64,000 nucleotides of DNA, taken from Myxococcota bacterium (GTDB taxonomy: Bacteria > Myxococcota_A > Polyangia > Polyangiales > Polyangiaceae). Location: assembly GCA_963169915.1 (NCBI GenBank), contig CAUJEM010000079.1, forward strand, positions 1-64,000, given 5' to 3'. Each line of letters begins with the position of its first letter. The first letter of the stretch is position 1. Position numbers and translations under genes: made by a program. A model generated the notes under the pieces. The model ran no database searches, was not told the DNA's origin, and saw nothing but the letters and a program-made list of their open reading frames with translations. Shown here piece by piece: positions 1 through 9,009 of this stretch.

Positions 1-1447
1 CCAGCTCGTGCACGCTGACGCGCGCCGCCCCGGCGCGCGCGACATACAAGGCGGGCGCCCCCGTCTTGGCGTGTCGCAGCACCGCGTAGGCGCGCTCCCC
101 GCTCGGCGAATAGCCGAGCGCCAGCGCCGCCCCCCGCGCCAGCGGCAAGCTCGCGGGGACCAGCGCGAGCGGGCGGCTCCCAGCTCGCGCGGCGCGCGAG
201 CCGCCACGCCGTGGGACCATCAAGCCCGTGGGCCGGCAGCCCCGCTCGTCTGCGCGCGCGACGCAGACACCACCGACCATCAGCTCCCCCGTGGACGACA
301 GCGCGAGCCGTAGCTGGGCAGGCTGCGCCATCGCGCTGAGCACCGGCTCGAGCCGACGGCCGCCGTCGACGCTGCGCAGCAGCTCGAGCGGCGCCGCGCC
401 CGAAGCCGCGCCGCGCAGGCAGGCCACCACGCGGAGCTCTCCCGCGACGGCCAGCCTCACGTCGGCGCAGCCCTCGAGCTGCGGCGCCGGCCTCGTCGCG
501 AGCCCTCCATCGAGCCGGCCCTCGCGCCAACGCCACCGCGGCGCCTTGGCATCGGCGCGCTCGAGCTGCACGTACCGCTCTCCTGCGAGCGCAGCGTGGC
601 CGGCGCGTACGGCGCGCGCGCTCGGTCCCAGCGGCGCGGGGAGCTTGGGCTCGAGCCGCGGCTCGGGAGGCCGGCCGGTCAGCGGCTCGAGCTGTTCTAC
701 CAGCGGCGGCCTCCACACGAAGCGCCCGAACACGCCGAGCAGCTGCACCGCGCCGTCGGGCAGTGGCTGCAGCGACGTCACGCCCTGCCGTGGCAGGCCG
801 AGCGGCTTCCAGCGCTGACCACCGTCGGCCGTCACCCAGTACTGCTCTGGCGCCGCCAGCGCCAGCCCAGCGCCGCCCTCGAGCAGCGCCACGTCGAGGA
901 ACGTGGCCTCGGAGCGGGGCGCTCGCTCCACCCAGCGCGCGCCCAGCAGCTCGGCGCTGAAGAGCTGCCCCGCCTCGCTCACGCCCGAGAGCGCTTCACC
1001 CACTGCGGCGAGGCGCACCAGCTCGACCGGGGGCGGGTTGGCGCGCAGCAGCGGACCGAGCGGCTGCTCCGCCTCATACACCGTGCCACTGGCGCCCACG
1101 AAGCCCCAGCGCCCCGCCTCGGAGCGCAGCGCCGCGAGCAGCTCTTCGGGGGCAGCCCACGCCGCCGCGGCGACGCTCCGGTGCGCCGCGTCGACCACCC
1201 AGCGCTCCCCCCGACCGCCGACGAAGAGCTCACGCCCCACGCCGAGCGGGCGCACTGCGCGCAGCGCCGGGTACGCCCGCGGATGGAAGCGCCAGCCGCG
1301 CTCCGTCTCCGCGCTGGCTGCGAGCTGCGGCCCGACGAGGCCCGGGCGCGGCCGGGGCGTCAGCGGCGGCGCGCACGCCAGGGTGGTCAGCGCACCACCG
1401 ATGAGGGCGGCGCTACACCGTCGAACCAGCCCTGGGCGACCCGCCAT
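1..1447 (-). CDS. YCF48/BNR-like repeat lipoprotein (3' end beyond window)
   Basis: An open frame runs uninterrupted from an ATG at 1447 to the left edge, so about 482 codons are visible and the C-terminus is missing. The N-terminus is a lipoprotein signal: Arg residues, a hydrophobic stretch, then lipobox TLAC with Cys25. The body has scattered BNR/YCF48-type turns such as VTADGGQRW and LLRSVDGGRR, which suggests a secreted beta-propeller. The gene faces the same way as the MYXO-CTERM gene just upstream, with a 57-bp gap, so they may be co-transcribed. Function is not recognised. The nearest alternative is a generic surface or photosystem-assembly-like repeat protein. Confidence 0.75.
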   Translation of the reverse strand, partial: MAGRPGLVRRCSAALIGGALTTLACAPPLTPRPRPGLVGPQLAASAETERGWRFHPRAYPALRAVRPLGVGRELFVGGRGERWVVDAAHRSVAAAAWAAPEELLAALRSEAGRWGFVGASGTVYEAEQPLGPLLRANPPPVELVRLAAVGEALSGVSEAGQLFSAELLGARWVERAPRSEATFLDVALLEGGAGLALAAPEQYWVTADGGQRWKPLGLPRQGVTSLQPLPDGAVQLLGVFGRFVWRPPLVEQLEPLTGRPPEPRLEPKLPAPLGPSARAVRAGHAALAGERYVQLERADAKAPRWRWREGRLDGGLATRPAPQLEGCADVRLAVAGELRVVACLRGAASGAAPLELLRSVDGGRRLEPVLSAMAQPAQLRLALSSTGELMVGGVCVARADERGCRPTGLMVPRRGGSRAARAGSRPLALVPASLPLARGAALALGYSPSGERAYAVLRHAKTGAPALYVARAGAARVSVHEL

Positions 1448-1504
1448 GGCCGCCCAGGGTAGCAAGCCGCGCGCCGCTCGTGGGGCGCGCCGTGCGCGCT
1501 CGGC

Positions 1505-2320
1505 TCAGCGGCGGCGCAGCGCGAGGCCGAGCAGCGCCAGCGCTCCCAGCACCCCGGCCACGAGGGGAGGCGCGCCCGCGGGGGACGGCGACCCCACCGA
1601 GCAACCGCTGCTGCTGGACTCGCCTCCCGTGCGCTGAGACGTCGCGCCCGCTTCGTCCTCGCCGCGCACCGAGGCCAGGGTGCCGTCCGGGCGACACTGC
1701 CGCTCGCCGGTCGCGCCCTTGCAGTCGGCGCCGCCGCCCTCGAGGGGGCTAGCGCAGTCCGTGGCGACCTCCTCACACACCCAGGCGCTGGGGCAATCCG
1801 AGGACTGCGCGCAAGCGATGGCCTTGGGCGTGCAGATCTGGACGGCGCTGCCCGCGCAGTCGGTGGGAGGACAGTCCTGGCCCGGCGCGCACTCGATGGC
1901 GGGACAGGGCGGCGTGCTCTCCGTACACTCGAAGCTCTGCGGACAGTCCGCGTTGCTCGCGCAGGGCAAGGCGACGGCCTCGCACACGCGCACCGTGGAG
2001 GGCTCGTCACACCCTGTGCTGCCATCGGGGTTGCTCCAGCAGGTCCCCTCCGAGTGCTCCAGGCAGCGCATGAAGCTCGGGCAGTCCGAGTCCTGGGCGC
2101 ACTCGATGGGCTTGGCCTCGCACCAGCCACGCTCAGGGGGCGGCTCCGGCGCGGGGCAGCCCGCCTCGGGATCGGGACAGCCAGGAGCGCTCTGCCCCTT
2201 GATGCACTGAAAGCCCGTCTGGCAGTCCGCGTCCACGGCGCACTCTTGCGCCAGCGCGCGACTGGGGACGAGCCCGACCAGCAACAGCCCCGCGAGGGGG
2301 AGGACACGTTGAAGCGACAT
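1505..2320 (-). CDS. Cys-rich secreted protein with MYXO-CTERM-type anchor
   Basis: The protein is 271 aa. A signal peptide ends near ALA-Q (residues 1-25). At least four Cys-rich units of the form C-x3-D-x-DC follow (ECAVDADC, ECAQDSDC, PCASNADC, ACAQSSDC). The C-terminus is a Ser-rich segment, a lone Cys, a hydrophobic helix and a final Arg cluster, the layout of MYXO-CTERM sorting tails processed at the cell surface in myxobacteria. The start at 2320 was chosen because AGGAGG lies 6 nt upstream and the signal peptide begins there. Earlier in-frame codons would place the signal peptide internally. Probably a surface adhesin-like or disulfide-rich structural protein; the substrate is unknown. 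Confidence 0.85.
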   Translation of the reverse strand: MSLQRVLPLAGLLLVGLVPSRALAQECAVDADCQTGFQCIKGQSAPGCPDPEAGCPAPEPPPERGWCEAKPIECAQDSDCPSFMRCLEHSEGTCWSNPDGSTGCDEPSTVRVCEAVALPCASNADCPQSFECTESTPPCPAIECAPGQDCPPTDCAGSAVQICTPKAIACAQSSDCPSAWVCEEVATDCASPLEGGGADCKGATGERQCRPDGTLASVRGEDEAGATSQRTGGESSSSGCSVGSPSPAGAPPLVAGVLGALALLGLALRRR

Positions 2321-2497
2321 GAAGAACCTCCTGCCAGCGAGCTTAGCAATCGCCGTACCAGCTCGCTCCCCCTGGTCGTTACCGCGCGAATTCCGAGCCC
2401 ATCCCGCGCGGCTCGTCGCGCGCCCCTGACAGCCTCCGCGCTTGGCACAGCGCCGGCTGGCACAGACCCGCCGAGGCGAGCTAAGCAGCCCGACGTC

Positions 2498-4081
2498 ATG
2501 ACCCAGCCCCCCCCCGCCCCGACCCCCCGTGAGGAATCCCGGCGCCGCATCCACGAGGCCCTGCTCGCCGCCGGCCGCGTCGCCGTGGGCACGCGCGCCG
2601 GCGAAGAGGTGCGCGTGCGCATGATGCACCCTGGCGCCTGGCTCCCCGAAGACCCGGAGGGCAGGCCGCTCATCTACCTGGCCACCATGAAAAAGGATCC
2701 GAAGGTGATGGAGGTCGCGGCGCGCCCAGAGGTCGCGCTGCTCATGCACGAGTCCCCGGATGGCCAGGAGCACACGAGCTGGGAGATGGAGATCACCGGC
2801 CGCGCGGAGCTGGTCCGGGACGCGGAGGAGCGCCAGCGCGCCTCGGAGGCGACCCAGCGCACCTCCCCCATCGTGCGGCACCTGGCGCAGGCTGGGCAGC
2901 TAGACTTGCTCGCGTTCTTGCGCGTGACGCCGCGCTTCGTGAAGCACCGCGTCTTCGGGGAGATCGTCGCAGGGCGCCCCCCCTCCATCCTCGAGTTCGC
3001 GACGGCCGCCCACGACCGGCCGAAGGACGGCGCCCTGCTCCGCCGGCAGCTCGGGATCTACCAGGAGATCGTGCGCTGGCCCTCGCTCACGGCGAGCGCG
3101 GCGAGCGTGGTCGCGGGCGTCGCGGCCGCGTTCTTCACGACGGGCACCGTCGACTGGCTCTTCGCGCTGCTCACGCTGGTGGCCGCCGTAGCGCTCCAGG
3201 CCTGCACCAACATCAAGAACGATCTCGACGACCAGGCGAGCGGCGCGGACGACCGGAACCGCACGGCCGTCCAAGGCTTCACCGGAGGCTCCCGCGTGCT
3301 GCAGCGGGGGCTCGCGACGCGCGCAGAGCTGCTGATGGCCATGCTGGGGTTCGGGCTGCTCAGCGCGGGCATCGGGGTGTACCTCGCGCTCGCGGGGCGC
3401 CCGGGCGTCGTCGCCTTCGGGCTCGCCGGGCTCGCCCTCGGCTTCATCTACACCGGCCCGCCGCTACGACTGGCGCACCGCGGGCTCGGGGAGGTCGCCG
3501 TGGCGCTCGCCTTCGGCGTCGGCATCGTGTGCGGCAGCGCCTACGTGCAAGCCGGCACGGTGCCCACGGTGGCGCTCATGGCGGCGCTGCCCGTCTCGGT
3601 CTTGGTGGCGCTCGTGCTGTTCATCAATGGCTTTCAGGACGCCACCAGCGACCGCGAGGTGGACAAGCGCACGCTGGTGGTGCGGCTCGGCGTCGAGCGC
3701 GCGAGCCGCGGCTACCTCGTGCTAGCGGCGCTCGCCGCGGCGGCGCTCGTCGTCCCCGTGGCGCTCGGCGCGATGCCCGCGCTCAGCCTGCTCGGGCTCG
3801 CAGGGTTCCCCCTGATCTTGAGGGCTGCGCGGGTCACGCGCCAGCACTTCGCTGCGCCCATGGAGCTGGTCCCGGCCAACGCCTACACGGCCGTGGGGCA
3901 CCTCGCGAGCACGCTCGGGCTGGCGCTGGGGCTCGCCTGGTCGCGCTTCGCGGGGACGGCGGTGCCGGCCTTCGCGGCGGTCACGCTGATCGGCGTGCTG
4001 GTCCTCGCCTACTACGGCCGCTCCATCACGCGGCTGGCCGCCGCCTTCTACGGAGTGAAGGACGCGGTCGCCCAGAGCTGA
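2498..4081 (+). CDS. FMN split-barrel (PNPOx-like) / UbiA prenyltransferase fusion
   Basis: The protein is 527 aa with two unrelated domains. Residues ~20-165 resemble the pyridoxamine-5'-phosphate-oxidase-like split barrel. Residues ~185-525 are a polytopic UbiA-family membrane prenyltransferase with both Asp-rich motifs, NDLDDQASGADD near residue 241 and DATSDREVDKRT near residue 380, followed by VRLG as in MenA-type enzymes. UbiA enzymes transfer isoprenoid chains to aromatic or quinone precursors at the inner membrane. The acceptor here is not evident. A 9-bp C run covers codons 4-6. The start ATG was chosen because the frame upstream overlaps the divergent gene and lacks domain homology. 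The first domain may be a redox or flavin-binding partner. Confidence 0.85.
   Translation: MTQPPPAPTPREESRRRIHEALLAAGRVAVGTRAGEEVRVRMMHPGAWLPEDPEGRPLIYLATMKKDPKVMEVAARPEVALLMHESPDGQEHTSWEMEITGRAELVRDAEERQRASEATQRTSPIVRHLAQAGQLDLLAFLRVTPRFVKHRVFGEIVAGRPPSILEFATAAHDRPKDGALLRRQLGIYQEIVRWPSLTASAASVVAGVAAAFFTTGTVDWLFALLTLVAAVALQACTNIKNDLDDQASGADDRNRTAVQGFTGGSRVLQRGLATRAELLMAMLGFGLLSAGIGVYLALAGRPGVVAFGLAGLALGFIYTGPPLRLAHRGLGEVAVALAFGVGIVCGSAYVQAGTVPTVALMAALPVSVLVALVLFINGFQDATSDREVDKRTLVVRLGVERASRGYLVLAALAAAALVVPVALGAMPALSLLGLAGFPLILRAARVTRQHFAAPMELVPANAYTAVGHLASTLGLALGLAWSRFAGTAVPAFAAVTLIGVLVLAYYGRSITRLAAAFYGVKDAVAQS
2507..2515. repeat. Nine-base C homopolymer in codons 4-6 of the UbiA fusion
   Basis: Nine consecutive C residues encode Pro residues at the very start of the PNPOx-UbiA gene. 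Slippage would frameshift the protein immediately, so it could act as a contingency locus. In a GC-rich genome it could equally be chance. Confidence 0.5.
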
Positions 4082-4135
4082 CGGCAGCACACTCCGGGAA
4101 GCTTCCTCCTCGCCCCTACGTACCAAGGCGCCAGC

Positions 4136-5173
4136 ATGAACGACCTCCGCCGTTACCCACACCTCCTCGCCCTCGGGCTTGGCCTGGCGGCCCTCCCGCT
4201 CGCCGGCTGCAGCGCCGACGAGGACTCGAGCGCCGGAGCTGCGCCGAAGGCGGTCGAGACGCTGGCCGACCAGCAGGACTCACCCCTGCGGGTGGAGGTC
4301 GCAGCAGGGCGCGTGTTCTGGTCCTCACCGGGGCACGCCGGGGAGGCCGAGAGCCCCGGCTACCTCCGCAGCAGCAGCCGCTCGGGCCAGGGGCTCCGCA
4401 CCCTCCATGACGGCTCGGTCTCCGCCATCGGCATCATCGACGGCAGGCTCTACTGGGCCAAGGGCGCCAGCAACAGCATCGAGGCGAGCCCGCTCACCAC
4501 GCAGGGGGCTGCTGAGACCATCATCCCCGAGGCAGGAAAGGTGGTGGCTCTGATCCGGCGCCAGGACGACGTCACCTGGACGGCGCGCGGGCCAGAGGAC
4601 GCTGGCCCGGGGCTCGCTCGAGCCCCGCTCCGCGGCGGGGAGGCCGAGATCCAGGTGGCCTACCGGGATCTCCGGGAGCCGGGGTTCTTGGCGGCGGGCG
4701 CCGACGCCTTCTACCTCGCCGATGTGGGGCGCCGCGTCATCTACGCCGTGTCGCCGAACCTCCCACAGCGGACGATCGACGCGGGCTTCGACACCCTGGG
4801 GCACCTGGTGGCCAACGACCAAGCGCTCTACTTCACCGACAGCGGCGACGGCATGGGGCGCGTGCTGCGCCTCGCCCACGGCGCCGAGCAAGCCGAGGTC
4901 ATCGCCGGAGATTTGCCCGGCGCCTTCGGCATCGCCCTGGACGAGCAGGCGCTCTACGTCACCACCAGCAGCCCGGACGGCGCGTGCCGAGGCCAGGAGC
5001 CCGCGGGCGCCATCTGGCGGATCCCGCTCGCGGGCGGCGCGCCGGTCAGCATCGCGACCGATCAAGCCTGCCCACTGGACATCGCGGTGGATGATCGAGC
5101 CGTCTACTGGGTCAACGCGGGGCTCGAGGGCGTCCCCAACTCCGGCGCCGTGCTGCGAGCCCCCAAGCGCTGA
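4136..5173 (+). CDS. Predicted lipoprotein, six-bladed propeller (YWTD/NHL-like)
   Basis: The protein is 345 aa. A lipoprotein signal is present with lipobox LAGC and Cys25. The mature part repeats short units such as VFWSSPG, LYWAKGAS, FYLADVG, LYFTDSGDG, LYVTTSSP and VYWVNAG, each followed by a basic or aliphatic strand. This is the periodicity of YWTD/NHL beta-propellers common in myxobacterial surface lipoproteins. The gene begins 54 bp after the UbiA fusion stop and could be read through from it. No enzymatic residues were recognised. A binding or scaffold role in the envelope is inferred from the fold only. Confidence 0.75.
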   Translation: MNDLRRYPHLLALGLGLAALPLAGCSADEDSSAGAAPKAVETLADQQDSPLRVEVAAGRVFWSSPGHAGEAESPGYLRSSSRSGQGLRTLHDGSVSAIGIIDGRLYWAKGASNSIEASPLTTQGAAETIIPEAGKVVALIRRQDDVTWTARGPEDAGPGLARAPLRGGEAEIQVAYRDLREPGFLAAGADAFYLADVGRRVIYAVSPNLPQRTIDAGFDTLGHLVANDQALYFTDSGDGMGRVLRLAHGAEQAEVIAGDLPGAFGIALDEQALYVTTSSPDGACRGQEPAGAIWRIPLAGGAPVSIATDQACPLDIAVDDRAVYWVNAGLEGVPNSGAVLRAPKR

Positions 5174-5272
5174 GCGGCGCCGCGGAGCGCCGCGCTGGGC
5201 AGCGATGACGTCCAGGGGGACGCGCGGAGAAGCCGCTTGACGGCGCTACCCCGGCGGCCGCAGCATCCCGCC

Positions 5273-5914
5273 ATGCGGCTTCACTTCGGCTCGCTGGTCT
5301 CGTCGGTCGTCCTGTGCGTGGCGTGCTCCAGCGGGGACGGCGGAGGCGCCGGGGGCACCGCGGGCAGCGCCGGCGCCGCCGGTCACGCGGGCACGGGGGG
5401 CGGCACGGCGGGCAGCGCCGGGCAGGGCGGCGGCAGCGCCGGCCCCTGCACCGCCTCGGACACGATGACCTGGGCCGGCACCACCTACCATGAGCAACCG
5501 AGCGCGGAAGACTCCAGCGTGTGCGATCCACAAATCATGACCGTGGCCTACGAGGAGTTCCCCGGCGGGAGCGGACCGGGGCTCAACGTGCTGCTGCACT
5601 ACGGCTTCTCGGCGGACGCCTCCAGCTTCTCCTCCTTCGTGTCCATGAACGTCCTCGGCGTCACGCTCGGCAGCTACTCCTACGGGCGAGATCCGGGCCA
5701 GGTCGGCGTCACCGTGGTGGTGCCGGGGAGCCAGTGCCTCGCGCGAGGGGGCAGCCTCACGCTCAGCCGCTACGATGGGCCCGGCGGGCTCGCCGAGGGC
5801 ACCTTCGCCTTCACGGACTGGACCGCGCTCCGCGGCACGGAGTGTCCCACGGGCGACGTGACGGGCAGCTTCAGCATGACCGTCATCGCCAGCAGCGAGC
5901 TCGGCGGCCCCTGA
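5273..5914 (+). CDS. Small predicted lipoprotein with Gly/Ala/Ser linker
   Basis: The protein is 213 aa. The N-terminal signal ends in VLCVAC, with lipid-modified Cys at position 18. A low-complexity Gly/Ala/Ser linker (residues ~22-60) typical of myxobacterial lipoproteins follows, then a beta-rich domain of about 150 residues with no motif I recognise. The start at 5273 was chosen because the signal peptide begins there. The gene lies 99 bp after the propeller lipoprotein on the same strand and converges with the ABC operon, 20 bp between stops. Function unknown. Confidence 0.7.
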   Translation: MRLHFGSLVSSVVLCVACSSGDGGGAGGTAGSAGAAGHAGTGGGTAGSAGQGGGSAGPCTASDTMTWAGTTYHEQPSAEDSSVCDPQIMTVAYEEFPGGSGPGLNVLLHYGFSADASSFSSFVSMNVLGVTLGSYSYGRDPGQVGVTVVVPGSQCLARGGSLTLSRYDGPGGLAEGTFAFTDWTALRGTECPTGDVTGSFSMTVIASSELGGP

Positions 5915-5934
5915 GCCCGCGCGCGCGGTGGCGC

Positions 5935-6639
5935 TCAGCTCGCCGACGCGGCGTCCACGCTGGGCTCGACGAAGCGCCCGTCCGCCATCTCGTGAATGGT
6001 GTCGAAGACGTCGAGCGTGCGATGATCGTGCGTGACCACGACCACGGCGGTGCGCTGCTCCCGCGCGACACGACGTAGCAGCTCCATGACGTTGCGCCCG
6101 CGGACGCTGTCGAGCGCGGCGGTGGGCTCGTCCGCCAAGATCATGGCGGGCGAGGTCGCGAGGGCGCGTGCGATGGCGACGCGCTGCTGCTGCCCCCCGG
6201 ACAGCTCGTCTGGCGTGTGATCCATGCGCTCGCCAAGATCTAGATAGCGGAGCAGCGCCTCGACGCGCGCCTGCACCTCCCTCCCCTTGCGGTCGTTGAT
6301 CTCGAGCGCCAGGGACACGTTCTCACGCGCGGTGAGGAAGGGGATGAGATTAGATTTCTGGAAGACGAAGCCGATGCGCTCACGACGCACCTTGGCCAAG
6401 TCCCCGACCGGCCGCCCGTCACGCAGCACCTGTCGCCCCTCGAGCCACAGTGAGCCGCTGTCGGGCAGGGAGATGAGCCCGAGGGCGGTGAGCAGCGTGG
6501 ATTTTCCCGAGCCGCTCGGCCCGAGCAGCGCGGCGACCTCGCCGCTGTCTACCGTGATGGACACGTCACTCAAGGCGGTGACCGCCAGCTCGCCCTGGCC
6601 GTAGGTCTTCGTGAGGGAGACGGCGCGGATGGTCTCCAT
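5935..6639 (-). CDS. ABC transporter ATPase, MacB/LolD/DevA type
   Basis: The protein is 234 aa, the usual length for a stand-alone ATPase of this class. It contains Walker A (GPSGSGKST), a Q-loop region (FVFQKSNL), the LSGGQQQR signature, Walker B (MILADEP followed by TAALDS) and the switch His (VVTHDH). It energises an FtsX-type permease, coupling cytoplasmic ATP hydrolysis to periplasmic movement. It is the last gene of the TetR-HlyD-permease-ATPase operon, 4 bp after the permease stop. The set resembles the DevBCA exporters that feed TolC-like outer membrane channels. Cargo is unknown. Confidence 0.93.
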   Translation of the reverse strand: METIRAVSLTKTYGQGELAVTALSDVSITVDSGEVAALLGPSGSGKSTLLTALGLISLPDSGSLWLEGRQVLRDGRPVGDLAKVRRERIGFVFQKSNLIPFLTARENVSLALEINDRKGREVQARVEALLRYLDLGERMDHTPDELSGGQQQRVAIARALATSPAMILADEPTAALDSVRGRNVMELLRRVAREQRTAVVVVTHDHRTLDVFDTIHEMADGRFVEPSVDAASAS

Positions 6640-6643
6640 GAGG

Positions 6644-7849
6644 CTAGCCCGCGAGGATGGTGGTGGGAGGGATGCGCAGCGCGCGCGCGATGGCCGCGGC
6701 GCTGGCGACGAGGGCGAGCAGCACCACGCCGGCGGCGCCGAGGAGCAGATCCTCCGTGCCCACCACCACGCGGCGTGGGAACGCTGGGAAGGCGACGCGC
6801 GCGACCAGCAAGGCCATCGCGTAGCCCAGCCCCGTGAGCATGAGGGACTGCTGCAGCACCATGGCGACCACCACCCGAGTGCGCGCCCCCATCAGCTTCA
6901 AGAGCGAGATCTCCCGGGTCTTGGCGGCGGTCATGGAGTAGATGATGAGCGCCACCAAGATCCCGGAGACGATCGCCAAGAGCCCGCGAAACAGCCCTAT
7001 CTGCTGGCGCGCCTTGTCGACGACCCCTTGGAGCAGGAGCTGCCGCTGCTCCTCGGTGGACCACACCGTCACGTCCGTCCAGCCCGCCAAGCGCGCCTTG
7101 ACCTGCTCGTGGCTGTAGCCGGGGGCGAGCTTCACCACCACCGCCTGAACCATGGGCTGCGCGAGCAAGCCCGCGGTGAGATCCTGCTCTCCGACCTGGC
7201 GACGGAGCGGAGCGCCCACCGCGAGCGGGAGCGCCTCGATCTGCTGCTGGCGCGCCTCACGCGCCTGCCGCACGGCCTCCGGGGGTTGGTAGGACTGGAG
7301 GCGCGCGCAGTCCTGGTTGGTGACGTAGATCACCCCATCCCCGCTGGAAGCGAGCACACCGCGCATCGTCCCCACCACCACGTACTCGTCACCGCCCAGC
7401 GTCAGCCGCTCGCCGAGCGCCAGCCCGAGGCTGAGGTCCGCGATGAGCTCCCCGTGACCGACCCTCAGCGGCCGACCCTGCTCCAGCGCGATCGGCGGAG
7501 GATCCGGCCAGGAGAGCCCGACCACGGTCGCGCGCAAGCGCTGACCACGGTGACTCCGCTGGAGGGTCGTGGTGGTGAACGCCCGCGACCACTGGACCCC
7601 GGGGACCACGCGGGCGCGCTGCTCGAGGTCGAGCGGGACCACCGAGCGCTCGGCGAAGGGGCCACGCGTGTCACGCTGCACGAGCCACAGATCGCCCCCG
7701 GCGGCCTCCACGAGCAGCGTCGCGTCGTCGATCATCCCTTGGTAGATGCCGCCCATCGCCAGCACGATGGCGAAGAGCAGACCGAGCCCAGCGGCCGTGG
7801 CCAAGAACCGCAGCTTCTGATGCGCGACGTCCTTCCACGCGAGGTTCAC
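6644..7849 (-). CDS. FtsX/MacB-type ABC permease (DevC-like)
   Basis: The protein is 401 aa. One N-terminal transmembrane helix (residues ~15-33) is followed by a large periplasmic MacB-PCD-like region of about 235 residues. Three C-terminal helices follow, with the conserved segment around LLKLMGARTR that contacts the ATPase. This is the four-helix topology of type VII ABC mechanotransmission permeases. The start overlaps the stop of the HlyD gene by 4 bp, indicating translational coupling. With its neighbours it forms a tripartite-type efflux or export complex. No outer-membrane TolC gene is present in the operon, so a shared channel is presumed. Confidence 0.9.
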   Translation of the reverse strand: MNLAWKDVAHQKLRFLATAAGLGLLFAIVLAMGGIYQGMIDDATLLVEAAGGDLWLVQRDTRGPFAERSVVPLDLEQRARVVPGVQWSRAFTTTTLQRSHRGQRLRATVVGLSWPDPPPIALEQGRPLRVGHGELIADLSLGLALGERLTLGGDEYVVVGTMRGVLASSGDGVIYVTNQDCARLQSYQPPEAVRQAREARQQQIEALPLAVGAPLRRQVGEQDLTAGLLAQPMVQAVVVKLAPGYSHEQVKARLAGWTDVTVWSTEEQRQLLLQGVVDKARQQIGLFRGLLAIVSGILVALIIYSMTAAKTREISLLKLMGARTRVVVAMVLQQSLMLTGLGYAMALLVARVAFPAFPRRVVVGTEDLLLGAAGVVLLALVASAAAIARALRIPPTTILAG

Positions 7850-9009
7850 GGCTGCCCCGGCGCTTGCACCCTACGTCCCGGCGCAATCTCTCGACCGTCT
7901 CGAGTCGAGACGACGATCTGCTCTCCTGGCAGCAGCCCCTGCTTCACCTCGAAGAAGGACGAGCCGATGAGCCCCGGCTCGAAGCTGGCCAGTGCCGCCC
8001 GCCCTTCGCGCTGAACCAGGCAGCGCTGCTCGGCGAGGCGACACGCCTCGAGCGGCAAGCGCACCACCTGGTCGCGCGCCGCGGTCTGCACGTACACGTC
8101 CGCTCGCTGCCCGATGGCGAAGCGCTGCGGCACCTCCGTCAGCTCCACGTCCACCAGCACCTCGTGCGTCTGACGGTCGGCCTCCCGCGCGATGCGCGTC
8201 ACCCGCCCCTGGTACGCGCGCTCTGGCTCGCTGCGCAGCACGACGCGCGCGGTCTGCTCGGTCGCGAGCTCCGCGATCACGGACTCGTCGAGCCAGGCGC
8301 GCACCTTCAGCCGCTCCTCCGCGACTCGAAACACCCACTGCCCCACCTGCGCGTGGTCGCCCACGCTGCGCGCGCGGCGCACCACGAAGCCGTCGATGGG
8401 GCTCCTCAGCTTCGAGCGCTGGGCGAGCGACGCCGTCACCTCGCGGCTCCGGCTCGCCACCGTGACCCCCTGCCCGAGCTGCGCGCGCGTCGCCAGCGCC
8501 GCCCGAACGTCCGCCTCGGCCGTCGCGAGGCGCGTGCCGAGGGCGTCTCGCTCCGCCGGCGGGATGACCCCGGCCTGCGCGAGTCGCTCGGCCCGCTCGA
8601 GATCCTCACGGGCGCGCTCACGCAGCGCCTTGGCTCGCTCGAGGTCCGCGCGGGCGCGCGCGGTGGACAGGCTGGCCAAGCTCCGGTTGGCGTCGGCGAC
8701 GCCGAGCTGAGCCTCGAGCTCCGTGGCGTCCACCTCGGCGAGCACCTGCCCGGCGCGCACCACGTCCCCCTCGTCTACCGCGAGCTGGGTGATGCGCCCT
8801 GGTAGCTCGAAGCCGAGCTCCACCTGCTCCACGCTCTCCAGGAGCCCCGTGCCGAAGGCCTCACGCACGACCGGGCCACGGTCCACCGTCCACGTCTCGA
8901 CGCCGAGCGGTCGCGTCCGCTGCCACGCGAGCACCCCCAGGGCGCCGAGCGCTGCCGCGGCGAGCAGCCCGCGCTTCAACCGGGCCCGCGCGGCGCGCCC
9001 CAGGCTCAC
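7846..9009 (-). CDS. HlyD-family periplasmic adaptor (membrane fusion protein)
   Basis: The protein is 387 aa. An N-terminal membrane anchor (residues ~13-28) is followed by a biotinyl-lipoyl half-motif (GRITQLAVDEGDVVRAGQVL), a long coiled-coil hairpin rich in Ala/Arg/Glu (~100-185), the second lipoyl half (LRSPIDGFVV) and beta-barrel domains. It bridges the inner-membrane ABC permease and an outer-membrane channel. The gene overlaps both neighbours by 4 bp (TetR upstream, permease downstream), so all four proteins are probably made from one message under the TetR operator. Confidence 0.92.
   Translation of the reverse strand: MSLGRAARARLKRGLLAAAALGALGVLAWQRTRPLGVETWTVDRGPVVREAFGTGLLESVEQVELGFELPGRITQLAVDEGDVVRAGQVLAEVDATELEAQLGVADANRSLASLSTARARADLERAKALRERAREDLERAERLAQAGVIPPAERDALGTRLATAEADVRAALATRAQLGQGVTVASRSREVTASLAQRSKLRSPIDGFVVRRARSVGDHAQVGQWVFRVAEERLKVRAWLDESVIAELATEQTARVVLRSEPERAYQGRVTRIAREADRQTHEVLVDVELTEVPQRFAIGQRADVYVQTAARDQVVRLPLEACRLAEQRCLVQREGRAALASFEPGLIGSSFFEVKQGLLPGEQIVVSTRDGREIAPGRRVQAPGQP

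Noticed and set aside
596-1462. Long plus-strand open frame over the left-edge lipoprotein
   Set aside because: It has very high Arg content, no domain signal and opposes a convincing lipoprotein gene. It is an antisense shadow typical of GC-rich DNA.
2457-2490. Sigma54 promoter before the UbiA fusion (TGGCAC)
   Set aside because: The -24-like TGGCAC is present, but no TTGC element stands at the required spacing.
5911-5938. Hairpin between the lipoprotein at 5273 and the ABC operon
   Set aside because: CTGAGC/GCTCAG arms flank a 16-bp GC-rich core with no U-tract. Such repeats are expected by chance in this composition.
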